Positions 1-5,075 of a stretch of 5,279 nucleotides of DNA are shown in pieces. Source of the stretch: Bacteroidaceae bacterium (GTDB lineage Bacteria; Bacteroidota; Bacteroidia; Bacteroidales; Muribaculaceae); contig JAETNO010000052.1 in NCBI GenBank assembly GCA_021768245.1, positions 1-5,279 of the forward strand, in the 5' to 3' direction. The notes beneath the pieces are model-generated. The model was given only the letters and a program-made list of their open reading frames with translations, did not search any database and was not told the DNA's origin. Both the position numbers and the translations under genes were made by a program. Positions within the stretch are counted from its first letter, which is position 1; each line of letters starts with the position of its first letter.

Positions 1-99
1 AAGAACATTGAAATTTCCGGGTGTGCAAAAAGGGAACATCCATGATTTTCAAGAATTATAAAGCATTGATAGACAAAGAACTTAACCCCTGCCGAGATA

Positions 100-116
100 A
101 ATCTCTCCGGGGTCAC
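100..116. other. Possible tRNA 3'-end remnant / attachment-site core
   Basis: The sequence AATCTCTCCGGGGTCAC reads like the 3' end of a tRNA gene: end of the T-loop (AAT), a T-stem strand CTCTC, an acceptor strand CGGGGTC and a discriminator A. Upstream of position 100 the similarity stops: the expected TTCGA of the T-loop is replaced by GATAA and no anticodon or D arm is visible. That is the pattern left where a tyrosine recombinase crosses over inside the 3' end of a tRNA gene. An alternative is that the stretch is just one side of a hairpin, since ACCCC (85-89) can pair with GGGGT (109-113) around GAGA/TCTC. No integrase gene is in the window, so the att reading is an inference. Confidence 0.3.
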
Positions 117-123
117 TTAATTG

Positions 124-164
124 AAACTCAATCGCTTAGAAATCAAGTGGTTGAGTTTTCTTTT
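124..164 (+). terminator. Rho-independent-type terminator
   Basis: A 14-bp stem (124-137 with 145-158, two G-U wobbles, no mismatch) closes a 7-nt loop AGAAATC and is followed by TTTTCTTTT (156-164). The T-rich tract lies on the + strand, so it would end transcription coming from the left of the window (an upstream gene, or a tRNA if the 100-116 stretch is a tRNA end). The opposite direction has only a weak T tract. Confidence 0.75.
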
Positions 165-173
165 ATAGTGGTT

Positions 174-196
174 TTGTCCACAAATTGTCCACCAAA
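174..196. repeat. Tandem direct repeat TTGTCCAC(C)AAA
   Basis: Two adjacent copies, TTGTCCACAAA (174-184) and TTGTCCACCAAA (185-196), differ only by one inserted C. They sit 10 nt past the terminator's T tract. Short tandem direct repeats beside an att-like core could be integrase arm-type binding sites, but no protein is shown to bind them here; they could equally be operator half sites. Confidence 0.55.
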
Positions 197-213
197 CTGA
201 ATCATGCAACGCT

Positions 214-276
214 CCGACATTGAAATTTTATGATATTGAATGTCGGTAAGGCTGAATGAATGTCGGCGACATTCAA
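214..276. promoter_or_regulatory. Operator-like cluster of TGAATGTCGG inverted repeats
   Basis: Four half sites of one 10-11 bp motif are visible: CCGACATTGAA (214-224, reverse), TTGAATGTCGG (236-246, forward), ATGAATGTCGG (256-266, forward) and CGACATTCAA (267-276, reverse). The first pair forms an inverted repeat with one mismatch and an 11-nt spacer; the second pair forms a perfect 9-bp palindrome around a single central G. A fifth partial copy TTGAATGT (299-306) overlaps the -33 element of the proposed promoter at 298-330. This layout suggests a dimeric DNA-binding protein controlling the gene that begins at 359, or recombination accessory sites. The binding protein is unknown. Confidence 0.55.
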
Positions 277-297
277 CCGGGCGAACAAGTAGGCGTA

Positions 298-330
298 ATT
301 GAATGTTTTAAGAATCGTGAGTTAATGTTG
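298..330 (+). promoter_or_regulatory. Possible Bacteroides-type promoter of the 359 gene
   Basis: ATTG (298-301) and TAATGTTG (323-330) are separated by 21 nt and resemble the -33 TTTG and -7 TAnnTTTG elements, each with one deviation. A start near 337 would leave a leader of roughly 20 nt before the ATG at 359. The 21-nt spacing equals that of the better match at 1492-1524. The -33 element overlaps a TTGAATGT half site, which would suit repression. Confidence 0.35.
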
Positions 331-358
331 ACTCCCGTTAAAATTTCAATTACTACCA

Positions 359-1327
359 ATGAGCGCCGACACAACCCCACCATCACGACACAAGGAACTG
401 CTCGACGAGTGGATTTCCAAAAACTACGAAGAATACTGCGACTTTACCGACATGATGCACTCCGCCGACGGCGTGGGTTTCGAGAAAGTATTTAATTTCG
501 CCAGCAAACTTGCTCCCGGATTCAAGAAAGCTGTCGAGTGTCGCCTGAAAGACGACCGGGCAACCGATTTCAAGAACTTGGAGGAAATTCTGCATGAAGC
601 GAAGATAGGCAATAAACTTTTAGCCGGGTTTGAAAATCCTCTTCCCGATTCAATGATTCCGGCAATGCTTGCATGGCTTTTCCGTGGACGCAGCTTCGAG
701 TGTATGACAGAAATGGGCGAGGAACTGATACGCGGAGGCAAACTGACATTCTTGGCTCGTATAGTTTTCAAACTTACGATAAAAACTATCATATATACCA
801 GCCTCTCCATTGAGGCGAGAACTGAAGATGATTGGCGTAACTTCTGCGAGGAACAAGATGAACTGGGCGTTGTTCCCACAGTGACGCTCAAAGTCGTAAA
901 GAAATTCAAATCTGCCGTTCCTGCCAACGATGAGAATGTGGCAACCTCCGAAAAGAAAAAGCCCAAATCAAGAACCGCCGAGCGTAAGCCGTTGAAAGAG
1001 TTGCTTACCGACCACACTCTACTTGAACTGATAGAGGAACGTGTGACCGTCAAGAAAAGAGCCAAAGATATAGCCCTGCTTTATATCGCGCTTGACAAGG
1101 GCAATGTTCTCCATAGTTGTACCATCGTAGAATTCCATGCGGCCCTTGATGAAGCCTTCGGGCATAAGACCGGCTACAAGAAAATCCATGTGCGCGGTGT
1201 GCAGGATGCTCACAAGACTTTTATGACACGAGTCCAGAACAAACTCGTAATCGACTTCCCGGAGAATAAAGCGGAGTTAGCCGAAGTAAGGGATGCGCTT
1301 GACCTACCGTTACCCATCGCCGTATAA
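359..1327 (+). CDS. Hypothetical protein, 322 aa, Bacteroidales accessory protein
   Basis: I do not recognise this protein with confidence; it may belong to one of the Bacteroidales DUF families found in transposon cargo (DUF6043 is a guess only). It is soluble-looking, with no signal peptide. Residues about 10-180 are a charged, mostly helical region with a hydrophobic stretch at 128-150 (FLARIVFKLTIKTIIYTSLS) that is too polar-flanked to call a membrane segment. A Lys/Arg/Ser/Pro-rich linker occupies about 181-212, followed by a compact C-terminal domain (about 212-322) with an ALLYIALDKG helix and a VQDAHKTFM segment, possibly winged-helix or DNA-binding. ATG 359 is the only sensible start: the frame is closed by a TGA at 329-331. 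No Shine-Dalgarno is seen, and the region just upstream is AT-rich as in many Bacteroidales genes. It forms a single-gene unit, with operator-like repeats upstream and a terminator 24 nt downstream. Coding is well supported by length and composition; function is unknown. Confidence 0.85.
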   Translation: MSADTTPPSRHKELLDEWISKNYEEYCDFTDMMHSADGVGFEKVFNFASKLAPGFKKAVECRLKDDRATDFKNLEEILHEAKIGNKLLAGFENPLPDSMIPAMLAWLFRGRSFECMTEMGEELIRGGKLTFLARIVFKLTIKTIIYTSLSIEARTEDDWRNFCEEQDELGVVPTVTLKVVKKFKSAVPANDENVATSEKKKPKSRTAERKPLKELLTDHTLLELIEERVTVKKRAKDIALLYIALDKGNVLHSCTIVEFHAALDEAFGHKTGYKKIHVRGVQDAHKTFMTRVQNKLVIDFPENKAELAEVRDALDLPLPIAV

Positions 1328-1351
1328 TATCACCCATTCCCCAAACAATAT

Positions 1352-1385
1352 GAAGCCATCTGACAAATCTGTCGGGTGGCTTTTG
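1352..1385 (+). terminator. Rho-independent terminator of the 359-1327 gene
   Basis: AGCCATCTGACA (1354-1365) pairs over 12 bp with TGTCGGGTGGCT (1370-1381), including two G-U wobbles, around an AATC tetraloop, followed by TTTTG. It begins 24 nt after the stop codon and separates the 322-aa gene from the operon starting at 1644. Confidence 0.85.
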
Positions 1386-1450
1386 TCATTTATGCCCTAT
1401 GTCAGCACCGATTTTGTCATGTCGTGAGCCTGCGGTCTGCCATTCATTAT

Positions 1451-1492
1451 TTCGTTTTTCTTCGTTTTATTCGTTTACGAACCAAAACGAAT
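1451..1492. repeat. Iterated TTCGTTT motifs with inverted copy, upstream of the operon promoter
   Basis: TTCGTTT occurs three times in direct orientation (1451-1457, 1461-1467, 1470-1476) at spacings of 10 and 9 nt, and once inverted as AAACGAA (1485-1491). The third and fourth copies make a perfect 8-bp inverted repeat (ATTCGTTT 1469-1476, AAACGAAT 1485-1492) with an 8-nt spacer. The block abuts the -33 element of the promoter at 1492-1524, so it is well placed for an activator or repressor; the HTH protein encoded at 1644 is one candidate. Binding is inferred from position and symmetry only. Confidence 0.5.
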
Positions 1493-1524
1493 TTAATCAT
1501 CTATCTACCAGTGTTATACATTTG
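1492..1524 (+). promoter_or_regulatory. Bacteroides-type promoter of the HTH/DUF3987/primase/mob operon
   Basis: TACATTTG (1517-1524) is an exact match to the -7 consensus TAnnTTTG, with TTTA (1492-1495) 21 nt upstream as the -33 element (three of four bases of TTTG). Transcription would start near 1531, giving a leader of about 110 nt. The upstream gene ends in a strong terminator, so a new promoter is required here. Confidence 0.6.
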
Positions 1525-1605
1525 CAAAGGCACGGGATTTGTGCTTTCTTTGCAGCCCTGTTCCGAGTGGAATAGGCGAAGGGAGCGGGTAAAGTTGCCA
1601 CCGCT
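1523..1605 (+). promoter_or_regulatory. Structured 5' leader of the operon (three hairpins)
   Basis: Hairpin 1: TGCAAAGGCAC (1523-1533) pairs with GTGC (1541-1544) and CTTTGCA (1548-1554), with a 3-nt bulge; its 5' arm overlaps the -7 promoter element, so it may act as a DNA operator rather than RNA. Hairpin 2: CCTGTTCC (1557-1564) with GGAATAGG (1569-1576), eight pairs including one G-U, closing a GAGT tetraloop. Hairpin 3: AGCG-GT within 1584-1590 pairs with ACCGCT (1600-1605) with one bulged G. No T tract follows, so these are not simple terminators. This could be a cis-acting regulatory RNA; it matches no riboswitch class that I recognise. Confidence 0.4.
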
Positions 1606-1631
1606 GCCGGGGTATAACAATGGCGACACAT

Positions 1632-1636
1632 AGGAG
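1632..1636 (+). promoter_or_regulatory. Shine-Dalgarno AGGAG for the HTH gene
   Basis: AGGAG lies 7 nt before the ATG at 1644 and fixes that start. It stands out because the other genes of the window, as usual for Bacteroidales, lack a clear Shine-Dalgarno. It also lies inside a 7-codon mini-ORF (1620-1643) whose TGA directly abuts the ATG. Confidence 0.65.
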
Positions 1637-1643
1637 ATTTTGA

Positions 1644-1970
1644 ATGATAGACATTCTGAACATTTTACAAACCGGAGCCAATGTCACACTGACAGTAACT
1701 CCACAAGACCTGTTCGATTTTGCTCAAAGCATAATCGCACTGTCAAAGGAACAGCTGCTGCCCATAATGGTGACAGCGGCCCAAACGACACTGCTCACAC
1801 GCAAAGAGGTTATGGAAAAACTCGGAGTATGTGAGGGCACACTCTATAACTGGCGCAAGAGCGGCTATCTTACGGCCATCAAAATGGGGCGAAAGGTTCT
1901 CTACCGTCAGGAAGATGTACAAAAAACACTTGAACTGCATGGCGACAAGAAAAGTAACAAAAGAAAGTAA
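1644..1970 (+). CDS. Helix-turn-helix (excisionase/MerR-like, HTH_17) protein
   Basis: A 108-aa protein with a short N-terminal helical region (residues 1-45, containing a VTLTVTPQDLFDFA segment typical of Bacteroidales element HTH proteins) and a C-terminal helix-turn-helix at about 49-96. In that domain LLTRKEVMEKLGV is the first helix and turn, EGTLYNWRKSG the recognition helix, and IKMGRKVLYRQEDV the beta-wing that follows in the excisionase/HTH_17 family. The tail is basic (KKSNKRK). Such proteins bind DNA in the cytoplasm and serve as excision factors or transcriptional regulators of mobilizable elements. The start is set by AGGAG 7 nt upstream. It is the first gene of the operon and overlaps the DUF3987 gene by 32 nt, which suggests coupled translation. 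It is a plausible regulator of its own promoter, next to the TTCGTTT repeats. The HTH call is firm; excision versus regulation cannot be decided from sequence. Confidence 0.9.
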   Translation: MIDILNILQTGANVTLTVTPQDLFDFAQSIIALSKEQLLPIMVTAAQTTLLTRKEVMEKLGVCEGTLYNWRKSGYLTAIKMGRKVLYRQEDVQKTLELHGDKKSNKRK

Positions 1971-3318
1971 GGGTATCGACCCGATGCTCATACTCGGCAA
2001 AGCCGTGGATATGGGTATCAGCGTAAAAGGCGGTGATTTTCCGTTGGGAGCATTGCCGATGAAGATGCAGAGAATTGTACGCGAGGCCAACGACTGTTAC
2101 GGCTATCCGGTGGATTATCTTTCTGGGGCTATGCTCGTAGCTGTCGGGCTTGGCATCGGCAACACCCATTTCGCCCGGCTCAAAGGGAAATGGGATGAGA
2201 GTGCGATTCTGTTCATGGCTCTTGTGGGCAGACCCGGAGCGTGTAAATCGCATCCGCTGAATTTCGCAATCCGACCATTCACCGAATTGGACGGCAAGGC
2301 GACACGCGCATACATCAAGGCTTGTGAGGAATATGAGCGTCAGCGTGAACTGCCGATGAAGGAGCGTAGCGAGCCTCACCCTGTCGCCCCGGTGTGCAAG
2401 CGTTTCCTTATCTCGGACGCGACACCCGAAGCCATGCTGCTTATCCACTCACAAAATCTGCGGGGAATACTGATGTGGAACGACGAGCTTGCCGGGTGGT
2501 TCAAGAATTTCAACCGCTACAACAAAGGCTCTGATGAGGAATACTGGCTAAAGCTGTTCAACGCCAATCCGTCATTCTCCGACCGCAAGGGCGTGAAAAA
2601 CTCGGTATATATCAGCCGACCTTTTATCTCGGTGGTTGGAACAATCCAAAATGGCATACTCAACGAATTGGCACAGGGTAGCCGCACGTCAAACGGATTT
2701 ATTGACCGCCTGTTGTTTGTCATGCCCGACAATCAGGACAAACAACCGTGGAGCGACAAGGAACCGTCATTCGACATCGAGGCGGAATGGACTGACATCA
2801 TCGGCAGATTGGTGGCCATGCCATACGAAACCGACGCTGACGGGAACATAATCGCCAATATCCTGCTGTTTGCGCCGGAGGCAAAAGCACGACTATATGA
2901 ATGGCAGCGCATGAACACCGAGGAATGTAACCGTGAGGAATGTGACGCGCTGAAAGGTGTATATAACAAGTTCGATTTCCATGCCATACGTTTTTGCCTT
3001 ATCCTGCAAATGGCACGCTGGGCATGTGGCGAGGCCGACAAATCGGAAATAGATCTTGTGTCGGTTGAGAATGCCATATCGCTTGTGGATTATTTCAAGG
3101 CAACCGCCACAAAGGTACAGGGCATTATCCGGGAACTGTCGTTGTCGGAACTGCAACGTGCCGTTATGTCGGCTCTGCCAGACGAGTTCACCACCGAGCA
3201 TGGAGTTGAGATTGCCGCCGACAACTCGATGCCGGAGCGCACTTTCAAGGATTTCATCAGGCGTTTTACCGGGATTCATTTTCAGAAAATCCGTCATGGA
3301 GTTTATGGTAAAATTTAA
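1939..3318 (+). CDS. DUF3987 family P-loop ATPase (replication-helicase-like)
   Basis: A 459-aa protein resembling the DUF3987 proteins common in Bacteroidales mobile elements. The N terminus has the family hallmark PMLILGKAVDMGISV (15-29) and FPLGALP (34-40). A Walker A-like loop GRPGACKS is at 97-104, with Cys where the consensus has the second Gly of GKS. A Walker B-like ILMWNDEL is at 177-184 (D182, E183), a sensor-like VVGTIQ at 232-237, and a candidate arginine finger in GFIDRLLFVMP (R257). The C-terminal 60 residues look like a winged helix. The likely role is a DNA-dependent ATPase or helicase in element replication, acting with the zinc-ribbon/TOPRIM protein encoded next. The chosen start, ATG 1939 (MATRKVTKES), keeps the normal family N terminus; the frame is open back to a GTG at 1831, but those extra 36 residues overlap the HTH gene and look non-coding. 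It overlaps the HTH gene by 32 nt and lacks a Shine-Dalgarno. Family assignment is from memory; biochemical role is inferred. Confidence 0.9.
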   Translation: MATRKVTKESKGIDPMLILGKAVDMGISVKGGDFPLGALPMKMQRIVREANDCYGYPVDYLSGAMLVAVGLGIGNTHFARLKGKWDESAILFMALVGRPGACKSHPLNFAIRPFTELDGKATRAYIKACEEYERQRELPMKERSEPHPVAPVCKRFLISDATPEAMLLIHSQNLRGILMWNDELAGWFKNFNRYNKGSDEEYWLKLFNANPSFSDRKGVKNSVYISRPFISVVGTIQNGILNELAQGSRTSNGFIDRLLFVMPDNQDKQPWSDKEPSFDIEAEWTDIIGRLVAMPYETDADGNIIANILLFAPEAKARLYEWQRMNTEECNREECDALKGVYNKFDFHAIRFCLILQMARWACGEADKSEIDLVSVENAISLVDYFKATATKVQGIIRELSLSELQRAVMSALPDEFTTEHGVEIAADNSMPERTFKDFIRRFTGIHFQKIRHGVYGKI

Positions 3319-3327
3319 TCGCACACC

Positions 3328-3388
3328 TGCATTTTCTGCACTTTCTGCATTTTCAGCCTCCAAAAATGCAGAAAATGCAAATAGTGCA
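3328..3388. repeat. Inverted array of six 9-bp iterons (27-7-27)
   Basis: Left arm: three tandem 9-bp units TGCATTTTC, TGCACTTTC, TGCATTTTC (3328-3354). Spacer AGCCTCC (3355-3361). Right arm: three 9-bp units in opposite orientation, AAAAATGCA, GAAAATGCA, AATAGTGCA (3362-3388). The arms match at 22 of 27 positions, and the inner 18 bp at 16 of 18. The array fills most of the 90-nt gap between the DUF3987 ATPase and the primase-like gene. Iterons beside a helicase/primase gene pair suggest a replication origin or an initiator-binding site; the arms could also form a long RNA hairpin tuning expression of the downstream gene. There is no T tract, so it is not a typical terminator. The structure is certain; its role is inferred. 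Confidence 0.8.
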
Positions 3389-3408
3389 AGCCTAATCTTC
3401 GAGAATCT

Positions 3409-4494
3409 ATGAACAGCACCCACCGATTCATACTCCAGCCCTACAAAGGTGTAGCGACACGCCACACTTGCCCCTCCTGTCACAAAAAGCGGTGTTTCAG
3501 CAGATATATCGACACCGAGAAACAAATCTCGTTTCCTGATGATGTCGGCAGATGCGACCATGAGCAGAGTTGCGGCTATCACCTTACGCCGAAGGATTAT
3601 TTCGAGCGCAATCCAATGGCGAAGCCCATGCACTCTGATTGCGCCGCTCCGATGACACGGCGAGCCGAGCCAACCGAGCGGCGCAAACCAACCTCTTTCA
3701 TCGCGGCAAACACTGTTTCACAGACTTTGCACGGTTATCATTTGAACAACCTCTACCTTTTCCTCCGCTCCAAGTTCGGAGCCGAGGACGCGGAAGGGTT
3801 GATGAACAACTACCGTGTCGGCACATCGAAGCATTGGCCGGGGGCATGTGTGTTCTGGCAAACCGATGCTGACGGCAATGTCCGCACCGGAAAAGTCATG
3901 CTCTACGATGCAGAAACAGGCAAGCGAGTGAAGCAACCGTTCAACCATGTAACGTGGGTTCACTCTCTATTGAAGTTGTCCGATTACAATTTGCGTCAGT
4001 GTTTTTTCGGTGAGCATCTTTTGCCGATGAACAGAGGTAAACCGGTTGCCATTGTCGAGAGCGAAAAGACTTCAATCGTGGCATCATACTATCTACCCGA
4101 ATATGTGTGGCTGGCGACAGGCGGTAAACACGGATGTTTCAATGCCGATGCTCTCTGCGTTCTCCGTGGCAGACAGGTGACGTTGTTCCCCGACCTCGGA
4201 GCAACACAGCAATGGCGCGACAAACTGCCATTGTTGAAATCAGTCGGTATCGAGGCCGACATCTTCAACTTTCTTGAAGAATCTGCAAGTGATGATGAGC
4301 GAACAGCAGGACTTGACATAGCAGATTATCTCCTGCAAATCGAACCCGACCAAGCCATACTGCAAGCAATGATACGCCATAATCCCTATTTGCAGACACT
4401 CATTGATGAACTGCAACTCACTCTCGTATCGGTTGAACGGTATAATCCGACAACTGATGTTATCAACAAATCTTCAAAAACTGAAAAATCATGA
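3409..4494 (+). CDS. DUF6371 family zinc-ribbon/TOPRIM primase-like protein
   Basis: A 361-aa protein of the type annotated as DUF6371 in Bacteroidales elements. An N-terminal zinc ribbon is visible as CPSC (C21, C24) paired with GRC (C49) and SCGYH (C55), like the CHC2-type zinc finger of DnaG-family primases. A middle domain follows (about 105-200, with the YRVGTSKHWPGACVFWQ segment). A TOPRIM-like fold is indicated by VAIVESEKT (E217 as the catalytic Glu, K220), LFPDLG (D262 and G264) and a third acidic cluster LDIADYL (D303, D306). The likely role is primer synthesis or a primase-related nicking/binding function for replication of the element, working with the upstream DUF3987 ATPase. The C-terminal tail after about 345 is polar and probably disordered. 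ATG 3409 is used without a Shine-Dalgarno; the stop overlaps the next start as ATGA. An active TOPRIM is likely but not proved, and a DNA-binding-only role is possible. Confidence 0.85.
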   Translation: MNSTHRFILQPYKGVATRHTCPSCHKKRCFSRYIDTEKQISFPDDVGRCDHEQSCGYHLTPKDYFERNPMAKPMHSDCAAPMTRRAEPTERRKPTSFIAANTVSQTLHGYHLNNLYLFLRSKFGAEDAEGLMNNYRVGTSKHWPGACVFWQTDADGNVRTGKVMLYDAETGKRVKQPFNHVTWVHSLLKLSDYNLRQCFFGEHLLPMNRGKPVAIVESEKTSIVASYYLPEYVWLATGGKHGCFNADALCVLRGRQVTLFPDLGATQQWRDKLPLLKSVGIEADIFNFLEESASDDERTAGLDIADYLLQIEPDQAILQAMIRHNPYLQTLIDELQLTLVSVERYNPTTDVINKSSKTEKS

Positions 4495-4943
4495 CATCAA
4501 AGAAGAATATCTCCACATCTGCATCAAAGTCAACCGAGTTGACCGATGCGACTACAACCCAAGTATCAACGACTAAAACTGATAAAACTATGACTACTGA
4601 TAATTCTAACAATCCAAATCTCGCTGTCAACAGCGATAACACCGCTGACAGCACCAATCTGTTCAATGATGAACAGGATAACACCGTTCAACCCAAGCAA
4701 CAGCGTATCGGCAAACAACAGCGTAAATCCGATTTCGCAGAGTTCAAGGCAACATACCTCACGCCGACAAAACTGGTAAAACGCCACCCTGTCAACATCG
4801 AGGAAGAAATATGGGAACAGTTTGAACGCATCGCCCGAATCCTCGGCGACCGTGGCGCCAATGTCGGCAGCTATATCAATGCGGTGCTTGCCGAGCATCT
4901 GAAACTCTATGCCGACGACATCGAAATCTGGCGCAAACTCTGA
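4491..4943 (+). CDS. DUF3408 family protein (conjugation/mobilization-associated)
   Basis: A 150-aa protein in two parts. Residues 1 to about 80 are low complexity, very rich in Ser, Thr, Asn, Asp and Gln, with no hydrophobic core. Residues 85-150 form the DUF3408 domain: TYLTPTKLVKRHPVNIEEEIWEQFERIARILGDRG is its first half (split here for reference: TYLTPTKLVKRH, 89-99, then PVNIEEEIW), followed by VGSYINAVLAEHL and the characteristic ending YADDIEIWRKL. The pattern of a basic strand followed by two helices resembles ribbon-helix-helix DNA-binding proteins. In Bacteroidales conjugative and mobilizable elements DUF3408 genes lie near the mob/tra region, so a relaxosome or ParB/TraB-like accessory role is plausible. 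The ATG overlaps the preceding stop (ATGA), pointing to translational coupling. An internal ATG at 4590 (residue 34) would remove only part of the disordered segment. Confidence 0.85.
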   Translation: MTSKKNISTSASKSTELTDATTTQVSTTKTDKTMTTDNSNNPNLAVNSDNTADSTNLFNDEQDNTVQPKQQRIGKQQRKSDFAEFKATYLTPTKLVKRHPVNIEEEIWEQFERIARILGDRGANVGSYINAVLAEHLKLYADDIEIWRKL

Positions 4944-5075
4944 CATGATAATGTCGGGATACCACTGCATCCGGTACACCGTGGGGCAGCTTCCCGATGA
5001 ACGTAGTGAATTGGGAAGGCAAGGATATGTTTCGGGATTTCTTTTTCTCCGAAAATGCCTCCCGAAACTGCGCAG
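4942..5075. other. Candidate origin of transfer (oriT): inverted-repeat cluster before mobC
   Basis: The 175-nt gap between the DUF3408 and MobC-like genes is full of symmetry. GACAT/ATGTC (4942-4946, 4951-4955) overlaps the DUF3408 stop. CCAC/GTGG (4962-4965, 4981-4984) encloses CGGT/ACCG. CTTCCCGAT/ATTGGGAAG (4990-4998, 5010-5018) is a 9-bp stem with one G-T. GTTTCGGGA/TCCCGAAAC (5029-5037, 5060-5068) is a perfect 9-bp inverted repeat with a nested TTTTC/GAAAA (5043-5047, 5051-5055). CTGCGCAG (5068-5075) is a perfect palindrome. None is followed by a long T run. In mobilizable elements of Bacteroides the oriT is normally just upstream of the mob genes, which is this position. I cannot identify the nic site. 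Confidence 0.4.

Noticed and set aside
2..61. Open frame from the window edge to a TAA at 59-61, possibly the C-terminal end of an upstream gene such as an integrase
   Set aside because: Only 19 residues are visible and they match nothing I recognise. The terminator at 124-164 does suggest that some gene ends to the left, so it stays possible but unsupported.
42..200. 52-codon open frame starting ATG 42, with AAAAAGGGAA upstream
   Set aside because: It runs straight through the terminator hairpin and the TTGTCCAC repeats, and its product shows no recognisable features.
256..495. 79-codon open frame starting inside the TGAATGTCGG palindrome
   Set aside because: Its second half is an arginine-rich out-of-frame reading of the 322-aa gene, and its start lies within an operator-like palindrome.
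1376..1633. 85-codon open frame between the terminator and the HTH gene
   Set aside because: It starts at a GTG inside the terminator stem and spans the promoter and leader; its composition is unlike a real protein.
1831..1938. 36-residue N-terminal extension of the DUF3987 protein from a GTG
   Set aside because: It lies wholly within the HTH gene in another frame and precedes the usual family N terminus; ATG 1939 is preferred.
3328..3388. CRISPR-like array
   Set aside because: The 9-bp units are tandem and inverted without unique spacers, and no cas-like gene is present.
2893..3633. 246-codon minus-strand open frame
   Set aside because: It is antisense to the end of the ATPase gene, the iteron array and the start of the primase-like gene; the apparent FSA/AEN amino-acid repeats are the 9-bp iterons read as codons.
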